A stretch of 64,000 nucleotides of DNA from Diadema setosum (Eukaryota; Echinodermata; Echinoidea; Diadematoida; Diadematidae): contig NC_092704.1 of NCBI RefSeq assembly GCF_964275005.1, positions 34,124,416 through 34,188,415 of the forward strand. Reading direction: 5' to 3'. The notes below the pieces were generated by a model. The model was not told the DNA's origin and did no database searches. It saw nothing but the letters and a program-made list of their open reading frames with translations. Each line of letters begins with the position of its first letter. Within the stretch, counting starts at the first letter, position 1. Of this stretch, positions 35,001 to 47,293 are shown piece by piece. The translations under genes were made by a program, and so were the position numbers.

Positions 35001-37742
35001 CTCAATTTCCAGATAATGAACACTTTTGCATAAATATCCAAGCTAAAACAGTCAATCAAAAATGCCTAATTTTCTTTTAACTAATTTTTTGGAATGCGCA
35101 TCGGTTGCTATGTGAGGCTGTATCTTAGCAACCAATTGACCTTGGGGCAAAATATTTTGGGATTTTCCGTCAGACACTTTGGGGAACATTTGGTGCGATT
35201 TTTAAGAAAATCGGAGGGGGTCGGGTGACAACTTTTCTGAAAATTGGATGATTTGACGTGGATTGACCCATGTATGGGTGATGAGGGTGTGATGACCAGA
35301 CCTCCAGCTCTGTGTGGTTGTGCCTTGTGGACATGGTGTGGCATGTGGAAATGGTTGAGTTATAGACTCATTGTGATGTAGGTACAATTCTATAAGCATT
35401 GCAGTTTTGTCAATGCTATGTGGTGGATGAAGTTTGCCAAATGCAAACTGAAAAATTCAATGTAGAATTTGGTTATGCTGATCACTTTGGCAGTGGAATT
35501 CAGGCGCACATCAATATGTTAAACTAAATAACTGGCACGATCCCCCCCCCCCCCCTCCCCCCAGTAGAACATAGTATCTATAGGGCCCCATAATTTTCTG
35601 GCATTTATCCACTTTCTGTCTGTGCTGTGTGTGTGTGTGTATGCTAGCTGGTGGGGCTGGGCTGCAGGATGTATCAATCGATTCTGTTTTCAATCAACTA
35701 CAGTGTATTATGAAATCAAAGTGAATATGAAATTGAAAGACGGTTTGTGATCGAGCTCACATGCACATTTTTCACATGATCTTTCTTTACATTTCATTTA
35801 GGAACTTCACCCATTTTCAGAGCAATATAATTCATAAGCCAATTGCCTGGCATGACAGTAGAATTCATGGTCAAACAAAGAATAAACCAGCATGGATCAG
35901 GTGACCACATGGCCTGTCAAGTCACACTTTGCCAAGCATCCATTTCATTGTTTTGCATTGAATGTATTTGAGCAAACTTTTCCAATCACCCTGGCATTTA
36001 TTGCCAATTACTAGGCTGTAATGAATGTTATGTTGCTGTCAGGTGAATGTGCTGGCAGATAATGCACCATTTACCACAAAATTGGAAATTTTGGGCATGT
36101 CATGTGATGTAAAATTATCACGAAAATAAAAGCAAGGACTTTTTTTGCGTGTCATATGTGATATTATTTTGAATTTTGATTCTACAGAATTAAAAACGTG
36201 AAGTTCATCTTAGGAAGCCTATCATAGAAATTTTTTAAACTAAAATTCCCACTTTTACCGTATGAAGATACACCTCAGATGCTTATCTCCATGAATTTAT
36301 AGGCCAGCCTGCCTTTCATGACAAATGGCCTTTTTTTTTCTGCTCACGTGCAAAGTTGAACTACAAACTGAATTATAGTATAGTGTACATGAAACATGCG
36401 GCTTTTGTATGACACACACACTGTGACACACACAATATACGGTATTACACTTTATGGGGGGCCAGGGGGAGGGGGGATATCCCCGTAAAGACTTTTTCCA
36501 TTGTGTTAGTGATCTGTATAATTCTCCAAATTTTGATGTATACCTTTGAAAACTTCTGTAAGATAAATTTGTATAATTCTCCAAATTTGGATGTGAGAAA
36601 TGATTAATATACCTTTGAAAACTTGTGTTAAGATGAATTCCACAAGCTACACAGTTTGTAGGACCACTAAATGAGTTGATCAAAGGATGATGTATGTGGA
36701 AATGGAAGTCAGAATTATGTTTTCACGTGCTTGCTTGGAGGAGATGTGAAACACTGTATTTTTCTGCAAATTATTAGCATGGGGTCACTGTGTACACTAG
36801 GTGTTTGTTGTTGTTTTCCCCATTTTTTCCTCACTATATATATATATAATGTACCATGAACAACAATATGTCATGCACTTGCAGTACAACACATACCGAA
36901 CTCACACACTGAATACAAACTTGTCTAGATAGAATACATGCCCTTGTGTTGACCTTCAGGCCCCAAGCAGGGGCCTGAAAGGGTGTGTCAGTAATGCTGC
37001 AATTTGATTGGACAGCTGTGAGAACACACCTCCTTCTTTTACAATGTGTGTTTACTGTGTGTGCATAGCACTTGCTGTCTTCTCTTTGTTAGGATAGGAT
37101 GCTTGATGGGTTAACTTTGCATTGTAGCTTTTAGAGTGATGCAATTTACAGAGCAGGGTTGTGTTATTCAGAGTGGGCAGTGATCCTATTACTGGTTGCT
37201 CTTTTCTTCCCCTTTTTTGGAATCAAAACACAAGTACATTGCAGTTACATGTAGGCTAAAAATACATTCAGAAACTATACAACACATAATGTCACATGTC
37301 ATCATGTTTACACTGCTAAACCACAAAAATGTATGTAATGTTATATACATGTGTATATGCTCAGTCTGTGTTCACTGCCATGGGAATGCCAGCACAATAT
37401 TGACAGAGTTCAATAAGGATGTAGAGTCGAGATATTTTTGGCCACTTTTACATGGGTATGGCTTGTAAAGTGTAAGACACTGAGTGCGTGTGATATATTT
37501 ATGCCAACACAGCTCTTCAGTGTGCAGTATCAGCTCGTCTCCAATGTGACTTGATATGGTATGGTGATAGCATACTAACAGAATGGAAGATGTTTCACCA
37601 GCATTATCTACATGAAAAGTCAGTGTGTTTTCAAATAAGTTCAATAATATTTTTAGTGGCTACAATGTAGAGTAGGTGAGTAATGATGTCATTACATGAC
37701 AACTCTTTCATTTGCTACACTGTAATATAAAAATCATGTTTG

Positions 37743-37773
<31 letters not shown>

Positions 37774-40700
37774 ATGACTCAGCAACTTTAATTTCCGTGA
37801 TTCCCTAGCCTCTTGCCAAGGCAGCTCGCAATGGACTCGTTAGTGAGCAGTGGACTCGTATGCATATACAGCGATCGGATTGGTACTCTCGCAGCTCGCC
37901 GGTCGCTCGCTGTGTGTGAGAGTCCATTGCTCTCTGTGTGCGTGTGCTGAAATTATAGAGAGCTGCCTTGATTCCTGAAAGTCATTGTACAATCCAACAA
38001 TGAATGGATGCAAATGATACTTTTTAGTTCACTATTTAAGCAACAATTCTCAGATGATTCAGTGGAGATTTGTGTGCTGGGCAACAAAAGGACTTTTACG
38101 GGACAACATTGTCACTGCATTTCATTTGATTATTCTGGTAGTAACCAGTAACACTGGTTCATGAAAACATGAGAAACTATCGAAGTTGACTAAATCATAA
38201 TTGCATTGTAATTGTCATGCCATGTATTTAATTTAGCTAAATTTCTACTGCCATATTCAACTTGAGCATGGAGTAGACTTGCACTTTAATTTTTCACAAC
38301 AAAGCAAGTATTTCTCCTTTAATTTAACATAAGTTGTACAAAATACATTAGAGGTCAAATAATAAATTAGTGTAGGATGCAGTGATCTCTCATGGCATGA
38401 AATAAAAAGACACTTGGTATGTTATTTGTAGGAGGACATGAGACAATCAGTTATGTCCAGGAGCCATCAGGAGGAAATTTAGCTCACAATATTTTCATCG
38501 CCTGTCACAGCATAAATTTCAGTCAACAGCCCAAGTGGAAATTGTGCCAGCAAGCATGTTGCCGAATTTGCTCAGTGGATACTTACAATATCAGTGATCC
38601 AGTTATGTGAGAAAATTTATGAAACTGATAGACAGTAGATTACAATAATGTTACATGCTGCGTACGCTTAAAAATGAGATCCTGGCCATATGACTGTAAA
38701 GAAGGAGAAGAAGAAGAAAAAAAAAACTCCTTCAAATTCTAGAAACTCCATCTTGTCGTTCGTGCATTTGGCATTTATGTTGTTGCTACTAGTATAATTA
38801 TTGCAGTTGTGGTGGTCTAATCATCTCCACTGTAATCAGTCAGGAGAAGTTGGTTGCAGAGTTCACTTCAAGAGAATGAGCACTTTAAATTTTGGTTACT
38901 TTAAATTTTGGTTACCATGGCTACTGACAGGATGCCTTCTACCCTTTTTTCTCCCCCCCCCCCCCCCCCTGCAGAATCTGAAGCCGGGTCGGCTTCCAGA
39001 TCCATGGAGTGATCTGGCCGACCTGGGAGATATGTTCCTTGGTGTAGAGTACATCCTAGCGGACTGTCAGAGGTATAAGACAGACCTCGATGACATTCTA
39101 CCGGTGAGTTGACCCAGTGATGTGGGTATGTGGGGGGGGGGGGGAAGGGGCCTCCGACCAACCCCAGAGAGTGGAAGAAGCAGCTGATCAAACTCATCAA
39201 TCCGAGCTCACACACACTCACACACGTAGACAGTGCATCTGCATAGTAATTATTTCTGGCATGATTGAAGAGCTTGCAACCTATATCCTTTGGGTGGTAG
39301 GGAGAATAATATTACCCTCAGCATTTTATCAGTATTATTAGAAGATGAGGAAATGTGTACTTTTCATTAGATATTAAATGCTATAGATTTCTCTCTATAC
39401 ACATTTATTAAATCTTTGTGCTATTTTGACAGGACATGATTTTGTTGTAGCCTTTCCACTTCAATTCATGTAAGTAATACAAATGGATATGCTTAAACAA
39501 CTTTTTGTCGGCTTATTTCTTTTTTTTTTTTTTTATTTCATTTATATGTTTTATTGATTTTCTTGATTACAAACAATACAAATTACACAATAATTATGAA
39601 CATATGGAACAAAAAATAAAAATGAAAATAAGATCATCAATAAGACATAAAAACGCAGTATCATTTTGATCAATACACAAATTATTGTGGTAGTCACAAG
39701 TATAACATCTTGAAGGTTCTACCCTAACAAATAGAGTCTATGTTAAACATCTACGTGGTTTTACAACTCAAATTTCCATTTCTTAAAGTGAAGATGAAGT
39801 TTACCTCGTTTCTTAGCCACATAATACTCTGTTTCTTTCTTAATTTTCAAGTGTAACTTTAAAAATTCAAAATTGGGTCTAATGTTTTTAAATTTACATA
39901 TATAAATGAAATATTTTAACGACAAAAACGAAAAAGATAAGAATCTTATTTCTATCTAAATAACAGCAAACTTCACTGAACTGTTCTACTGAAATTTCTG
40001 CATTCACTGAATCCATTCAAATGTATTGATTAAAATGCCCCTTTCAGTGGGAAACAAAAAGAAGAGAAAACTTGTGCATTTTGGTGTAAATACAGTGTTC
40101 ATGTACAAATCTTCTTGTAAATACCCCTAATGGCCCTAAGCATCATTGTTATTATGAAGGGTGTGGAAGAGTAGGAATGATGGCAGTAGATCGTGTGTGT
40201 AACCAAAGAGCTAAGTAGCTCTTTGGTGTAACCCAGGAAAAATGCACTTTTGAGAGCATCAAATGCCTATTAAACATGTGTCATGTCTTGTTCATTGACA
40301 GGTTATTGTGACCCATGGGTTCTGTCATCTGATTGGCTACAATCACAAGACACAGGAACAGTGGCAGCTGGTTAGTACTTCTTTCATATTCAATAATTTT
40401 GTTTTTACAGACAATTTGTGAGCATTTTTTAAACATGAGTGGAAATCATCTGGATTTTGACCATGTAATGTAGTATTGTAAGATCCCAGTATACTCTTAA
40501 GAAAGCAGCAAATAGCTGATTTTGTTGTTGTTGTTGTTGTCGTCGTCATTGTTGATGTTGTTTTTATGGCTGTTATCGATTCTACAGATTGGATATTTTG
40601 AGAGGTTTACTATATCGTCGCTGGGGTGACAAGACCTTGTATCTGCAATTTTGGTGAAAATGACTTCTTTTTTTTAGATTAATGGTCAAATAATGGGTTA

Positions 40701-41121
40701 AGTAATGTCCTTTCCAAATCCTAACTGTTTGACTCCAAAAATGAAGCCACCACGGCATGTCAAAGGAAAGGCTATCCCATTCGCCACAGTGCTTTGGCCG
40801 CCATGTTTTTTGGCTCTCCTGAACATTTGACATTTTGTAGATACGAGGTCTTTATGCTAAAAGTATGGCATACCCGATAAATTCCATTTTTTCTCATCCT
40901 CCTTCTTCTTCCTCTTCTTCTGCTGCAAGTACTTTTTTTTCTTCTTCTTCTTTGTGTCATTGTTTTTGCTGTTTTTTTTATTGTTGCCATCATCAGTATT
41001 ATTCCACTCATTCTCCATTGTGTAGATGCATGAAAGAGAACTCAATATTCTGGAGCAATTCAACAAGCTGACGGGTCAGAATCTCAGGCCGCTGACGGGG
41101 CAGTCACAGTTTGCCCGCTGA
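31807..41121 (+). CDS. YBEY: YBEY endoribonuclease
   Basis: Joined exons 31807-32016, 38975-39103, 40302-40370 and 41026-41121 give 167 residues, all junctions phase 0. The human protein is also 167 residues. It starts MSAVVRNLQKAVDLNLPKLK and carries the family's CVDNKEVQKMNRIYRG, PTDVLSFPAHE, LGDMFLGVEYIL and the metal-binding motif HGFCHLIGYNH (His-x3-His-x5-His). It ends LRPLTGQSQFAR. YbeY proteins are metal-dependent single-strand endoribonucleases; the animal form acts in mitochondria, in ribosomal RNA and small-subunit maturation. The frame stays open upstream of the chosen ATG, with another ATG at 31624, so a longer form with a targeting peptide is possible. Intron 1 (about 7 kb) holds a 3-kb palindrome. 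The gene faces away from the coiled-coil gene and towards the kinesin gene. Confidence 0.95.
32277..35269. mobile_element. Palindromic (foldback) element of about 3 kb in YBEY intron 1
   Basis: Inverted arms of about 1.27 kb (32277-33550 and 33991-35269) surround a spacer of about 440 bp. Both outer ends read GGGTCAATCCA inward and are flanked by ATGT on both sides, a likely 4-bp target duplication. Outer parts of the arms are nearly identical; inner parts differ more. Short open frames of 80 codons occur in both arms (32808-33050 and 34487-34729) but have no recognised motif. No transposase is seen, so it is non-autonomous. Superfamily unassigned. Confidence 0.9.
35270..38974. other. Rest of YBEY intron 1, no other gene seen
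   Basis: It holds a C run (about 35540), a GC-palindrome fragment related to the 16-17 kb array (about 36450-36510), a TTTTG run (about 37740) and a short stretch of related CAATGGACTC motifs (about 37830-37930). No exon is supported on either strand. Confidence 0.6.
38975..39103 (+). CDS. YBEY: YBEY exon 2
   Basis: 43 codons, NLKPGRLPDPWSDLADLGD to TDLDDILP, donor GTGAGT. The acceptor tract is TTTTTTCT followed by a C run of about 18 and TGCAG. Confidence 0.94.
40302..40370 (+). CDS. YBEY: YBEY exon 3 (catalytic motif)
   Basis: 23 codons, VIVTHGFCHLIGYNHKTQ to WQL, carrying all three metal-binding histidines. The acceptor is TTCATTGACAG and the donor GTTAGT. Confidence 0.94.
41026..41121 (+). 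CDS. YBEY: YBEY exon 4
   Basis: 31 codons plus TGA, MHERELNILEQFNKLTG to QSQFAR. The acceptor is CATTGTGTAG, preceded by a long CTT/T-rich tract. Confidence 0.93.
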   Translation: MHERELNILEQFNKLTGQNLRPLTGQSQFAR

Positions 41122-41944
41122 CCGCCGTCCTTGACCTTCCAAAGTCCGAGACGAGTCTTCCAGCAGCTCTGGGGAGGCGAGAAGGGTTGGAACCAGCCCC
41201 CAAACCATTGCAGCGTGATTAACGTCTCTTTGATGGCAAATCTTGGAGGTGGGAGGGGGTCGGGTGTTCAATATGAAAATTGCAAATGAAATTGTTTTTC
41301 ACAAACAGGTGAGTTGCATGGCAGGATTTGCCCCCATATACTTTGATGCCAATTATTCATAAAGTTACTTTGAAATGGATGATTTTAAAGGTAACCTTTA
41401 TCAACTCTAAAAAAAGAAGTATCTAATCATGTCCAGTGTACCTTAAAGATTTATGATGAATCATGTATGTTTTTAACATGTATATTATGATATATGTGCA
41501 AGAAGAACTGTTATTGTATTCCATGATCTTGAAGTATTACTTTAATGAGACTGTATATGACTGTGCATTTTAAATTAGTGTGAAATATTTTTGTAATCGT
41601 TATGGCTTGTAAATATTTAGTTTCGCACAGAAAACTTTTTGAAAACATTTATTGTGGTGTATCTGCCAGGATGATCCTACACCACTGTGCCTGAATTTGC
41701 TTTAAATACGAGGACAGCCAACAGCCAAACACAAATTTGAAGGTCTCACTATCAGAAAACATGTGTCAAAGCTGGCTTTTTCCTTACAAGACAAGCCGCT
41801 CCTCAGACATTTTGTATATTTAAGGGTGCATTTTTTTGTTGGCTATACATTATATGTGACTTGTTAATAACACAAAAATGTAATGAAATTCCAGTACAAT
41901 ATTCACAATTTTTCTGGACTAAAAGCTGTTCGATGATGTATTTC

Positions 41945-41976
<32 letters not shown>

Positions 41977-42987
41977 AAACCGACGCAGGAACAAGAAGAA
42001 ACTAAAGAGCCAGATAAAAACATGTTTTGAAAAACTGTCTTGATTTTAACACAGATACAATTGAGTTATCAGATTATAAATGGGAAAAAGTTGGCTGGAA
42101 TTCTCAGGCTGAGGTAGTTTAGATCAAATCTATTTTCAACATTTAGTCCATGGACTTAAATGAGTGTGAAATGGGCGTACATGTACCTTGGTCATGCTTG
42201 TGTCGAGGTGTATTCATTATGGGGTGTCTGATTTACATCTTCCACAGCATGATAGTTAAGCACATCTTGCAATTAGATTTACTTCGTGAGCATGTTTGTA
42301 TCAACTGTGGAAGAATTTGGATATTTATCATGCATGGGTGTGCTTTCAATGTGCCTTCTTCAATGTTTTGTGCTGCTGAGTTTGTAGTCAATTGCTCTTG
42401 AATCAACTGTCTGCAAACTGCATTTTATCACCACAGGATGACTTTGAGATACTGTGGTTCAAAGGTCAACACACAATCTTAGTTTACATGGCTACATTAT
42501 GTCATTATAAGTGCAGGAGTTGTCTCATCAGCTCAGAATTGTGTGTGTGTGCTATTTGTAGTAATTAAGCATCATTATGCTGAGACACATCTTTAGGCTA
42601 GAACCACTCAAGTGTTAATGCAGTACAAAGTCTAGAATTGTGGCTGGTCTGTTGTTTCTAACACTTTGAACTTGATATTATATAAATGTATATAAATTTG
42701 AATAATACTCTACTTACACTATTGTCAGATATTTATATTGACACACACAAGAAAAAAAAAAAACAACAACAACAACTGTGTAATGGAAAGATGGTAATTT
42801 GATTCAGAAAAGTTTTGGCACAGTGAAAAAATGAAACACTGTGATTCAGCCAGCGTAAAGCTGTGTTTTTTACCGGAAGGTAACATATACATGTACACAT
42901 TTTGTAACTGTGAAAGTCTCCTCACCAATGTACACGATGGGTGAGAGCAAACAGTCTGGTACAATCCTGCTCCTATTGTGGTGAATA
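41122..42987. other. YBEY 3' UTR and flank
   Basis: No coding exon. A poly-A tract lies at about 41949-41974. The polyadenylation site cannot be placed with confidence. Confidence 0.5.
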
Positions 42988-43196
42988 CTGTAAAACCAGA
43001 ATCATTCATGGCCTGAAACTTTCTCGAATTGGAGCGACAGCCTTTTTTGAGTCATGAAATTTTCGCCAATTGGTAAACTGACATTCAATGCATTGTGTAG
43101 ACTGAAAACTTTCGCATGCGTTAAATACTTTTGTGAATCTTGGCTCCTCACGAAATTTACAAAAGTTTATGCACAGGAAAGTTCCTGGTTTTACAG
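42988..43196. mobile_element. TA-flanked MITE, family C copy 1
   Basis: Ends CTGTAAAACC and GGTTTTACAG are perfectly inverted and flanked by TA. It shares GCGAATTGGAG-type and CATTCAATGCAT blocks with 58592-58798 in the same order. Confidence 0.85.
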
Positions 43197-44909
43197 TAGA
43201 TGAAGCTTCCCAATTAAAAACCAGCTCAATAATGGTCTGCATGAAATGTATACAAGAGTGCAATAGTGATTATGTTATACACTCACACCATGCAATTTAT
43301 AGTATAGTGAACATTTGTGGGGCTGGGTAAGCATTTTCTGTATTCTTCAGTGTCCCATAAACACAAATGTAGATAATAGCCTCATCAATAATAGATTGCC
43401 ATCATGGTAATCTTTATTTTATCAAGAAGATGATGATTTTTTGGGGTTGTCATCCTCGTCATATTCATGTTACATGGTAATATTACGTGTCAGATTTGCA
43501 AGAGTAACCACAATATACGTCATGCTTGTTGTGATATGAAGAGCAATTTAATATTTTTATCAAAGCTGGTTAAAAGGGCTTAAACTTGAGTATTCTTGAC
43601 ATAATGATAATGATAATACATTCTGCTCATAAATATACTTGTAAACATACTTGTAAATATTTAATCCATTATTATTGCTCATGAATATTTTGTGAATATG
43701 AGGTGTAAAATCTTTGTAACTTATTCTAATACTTCCATGAGGGATTCGATGCAATGTAGGTCGGTGTACTTAGCATGTCATCTGCACTGCTGATATTCTT
43801 TCTGGGAACTCTTTCTTGTCAAAAATGTTAATCCAACTCTTGTTTCTGGCCTGCAAGTTTGGGAGACCCGTATCCCAGTTTCTACCCCTTGTAGTGACTA
43901 ATGGCGTGAAATACATGAACATGAAATAGACTTCCCACTCATCCATAGTAGATAAATTCCCATTTTGTAAACCTGTCTGCTACCTCCTAACTATTAAACA
44001 GTCTTTTTACACCAGTTCTTTCTCCGCAAATTTCCACTATATGACTTTATCGAAAAGGCTTTTTCTCTCTTTGAACAGAATTTTGCCATATGCCCACTAA
44101 TTGCTAGGGTCAGCCTGTGATCACAGTGTGATCTGTGTTTCACAAACAAACAAAAATCATTAGAAATATACATTAATCTTTAGATTATGATATTCACCAT
44201 TACAGCAGTACCTCCCCCCTCCCACTCTCTTTGATAGTTGCTTGAGTCAGACTATGTCTTTGTAATTTGGAACCCATAACCTTATAGTTGAATTGTATGG
44301 GAAAGATAATCAGTTTTTCAGTCAAAACAAAGAATTTTCATGATTTTGTTTTCTTCTTTTTTGAAGATAGCCCTGTTATGTAATGGGTAAGGAAATTATG
44401 TGTCAAAAAGAAATAGTTTACATTCATTCTGACTGATTGATGATGTGGCATAACCTAATTGTCTATCCTCCAATGTAATGGGCTTTGATGAATCAACCAT
44501 AGAAAAATGACAAACCATAGAAAGACTGAATACTGTGTGATCTAAAAGCAGCATACGTTGTGACTACATAACATGATCTCAGATCATGTGTTGTTCACAA
44601 ACGAACAAAAAAGCATTAAGAATATGCAGTAGTCTTTTCATTATGAAGTTCATCAGTACAGTAGTATCCCCCACTCCCACTTTTGTTGGAACGTTGCTGG
44701 AGTTTGACTGTTTGTAATTTAAATGTCAAGCTACTGAAGCTTGCATTCTATTCTCTTGCACCGGTAGCATTCTGTGATTTTATGGTGTATAATTTCTGTA
44801 TTTGCCACTCGTGAGACAAGAGTGTATCACATGATTCTTTGATACTGAAAAGAAATGCAGACTGTGTATTGTTCTGAAGGAGACAGGAATTTTGTTGACA
44901 TTCATGTTA

Positions 44910-45118
44910 CTGTAAAAGTGGATATTTTCGCGCGACTAATTTTTTGCGCTCGACCGGGCTTGAAGAAGATGGCATGTTCTTAATTCCGCGGAATCAAGAC
45001 ATCGACTACTGAAACATACAGCAAGCAAAAATATTTGCGTGTTTTTATTTTCGTGCTAGTTTCTGGTAGCACGAAACGTGCAAAAATTTCAGCACCACGA
45101 AAACTTCCACTTTTAGAG
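44910..45118. mobile_element. TA-flanked MITE, relative of family C
   Basis: Ends CTGTAAAAGTGGA and TCCACTTTTAGAG are inverted and flanked by TA. The core has TTTTCGCGCGA and TTTCGTGC motifs that pair. Length is like family C but the interior differs. Confidence 0.75.
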
Positions 45119-45854
45119 TATGAAAGAGTACATGTACCATGTCCGTGTTGCCATTCAGTCATGGTGTAGGCCTGCTAATTGTGATAGATTGTATGTTGTG
45201 CATGACTTTTTATGTTGTTTTTGTTAATCCCTAGAGCCTCAGTTTTACCTCTTTTTCTGTTGATTGGTCTTGTGCGGCAGCCAACTACTTAAAGTTGATC
45301 TTTTTGTTAAGATTCTATCGATATCTGGCCCTGGAGGATTAACACTTTCACACTGGCTGAAAGTTTAGCAGGCACATTAATGGACAATTGCAGGATATAC
45401 ATTCTAAATCTGCCACTTATTTAAGGCATTCTAGGGAATGGTGTGATTGTTATGTCAATGTCTTATATTCCTTTTTTTAACTCTACTTCATTTTTCTATA
45501 CAGCCTACTGAAATTCCGTACAATGTGTGTGACTTTTATCCTACTTTCCTTCATTTTGTAAATTTGCTATTTATAATTTTCGGTACGTAAGACTCGTAGC
45601 TGTATCATATGTTGAGTATCTTCTCCATCTGTAGATATGAGAAGAATCTATTTGTAACTTAGAAAAAAAATATACTGAAATAATACACTAATGACAAAAT
45701 AGATTAATGTTTGCTTCAAAGTAATTTGTTTGTTTGCTTGTTTGTTTTAATGCCCGCAGTGCACTGATACGCCCCTTGAGCTGTTATTGACCAGTGACAT
45801 CCTTGTTTACCGGAAATGAAACTTTTCTTATCATTTGCCTATCTTTTTTTTTTC

Positions 45855-45856
<2 letters not shown>

Positions 45857-45937
<81 letters not shown>

Positions 45938-45938
45938 T
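45857..45938. repeat. GA then GT microsatellite
   Basis: (GA)n runs directly into a long (GT)n tract. Confidence 0.97.
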
Positions 45939-46561
45939 GTATAATATGTCGGGGCTGCCAACTCACAGACAATCAATATGAGACTTGAGAAATTTCCCCA
46001 TTTTAACTACAGTTGTACCTTACTCTGAGAAACAAATTCTTATGCTGAACCCCAAAAACTGAAAGTAAACAAAGACAATGTCTTCAAAATCATTGATAGC
46101 CAAAATGTTCAATATACCCAAATCTGCATGCACACCCGCTTTATGTATGAGTTGAAATCTTGACAAAAGTATGCACCAAATTGCACCATTCAAAATGTAA
46201 CATTGTCAAAGCTCCCTATCGTGAAGGGGGAAGTAACCCTACCCCCCCCCCCCCCCCCCCCTTGGTGGCTTCACTCCCTTGCAGTGTCTTACTAAACTCT
46301 CACACAGGGTTGGCAGCCTTGGTATATGTGCTGTGCATACTGGTTTATAGTACTATATAATCTTCATGCACAGTGGGTTGTGTCTCCTCCCACCTCCCCT
46401 GGTCTTACTACGCCCGCCGCACAGTACACAACCTCAGTTTGTATGACCTTCCGGTGTGACGGAGTTTGTATGACCTAAGTGTCCGGTCGTAGGACTAGGT
46501 CGCATGAACTAATCAGAAAGTTTTTGCATGTTGATTTTTTGTTCAGTGATTCATTATCAGA

Positions 46562-46679
46562 ACACTAAGGCCCGAATTCACAAAGGTGGTTTCAAATGAA
46601 ACTACGGTTTCTAGAAACCATGGTTTTTAGAAACCGTGGTTTCGAGCGAAACCACCTTTGTGAATTCGGGCCTAAGTGT
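46562..46679. mobile_element. Hairpin element of 118 bp
   Basis: A near-perfect palindrome along its whole length. The ends are ACACTAAGGCCCGAATTCAC and its reverse complement, and the centre carries alternating GGTTTC/GAAACC boxes. No coding content. It looks like a miniature DNA element or decayed foldback. Confidence 0.75.
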
Positions 46680-47293
46680 TTCATTTGGAATAAAGTGAGC
46701 TGAATTATCATGCTTATCATTAAGATGCACATCCACTTGAAAAATTCAACATGCCAAAACCTTCCAATCAGGTCGTGCGACCTAGTCTTACAACCTGACA
46801 CTTGAGAGTTCCTCCAGGTTGAATCAATATAGAAGCTACACCTGCTCTGACATGCATCATAATACACTTACCACAGCAAAGCATTAGCTTCTTCAGTGCA
46901 CATAAGGCAGTTCTCCAATCAATTCTCAATAAGGTGTGAGGTGTACTTCTTTATCTATTAACCTATATGGTCATGAAACACTAGCTTGTGTCAGCCATGA
47001 TAATGGGGGGGGGGGGGGGGCGGCTTCCAATATAAGAAAAGAAGATAATTCAATGGGTTATGTAATGAGTCATAGATGCATTGCTTTGTTGCATGGTGTA
47101 TGAATTAACTGTTGTTGAAGAGACATACTGAACCCCTCCCCCACCTGAAATAGATATCAACATAAAATACAGTGCCCAAAATGGAAGGTCCATCTTTTAC
47201 ACAAATCCATGTTTGCTTTTTCAAACTCTGTGCCTTTTCATGGTTGATATAGGTGTGTGCTGAGCATTGACCAGCTTCTAAAAAGCAACCATA

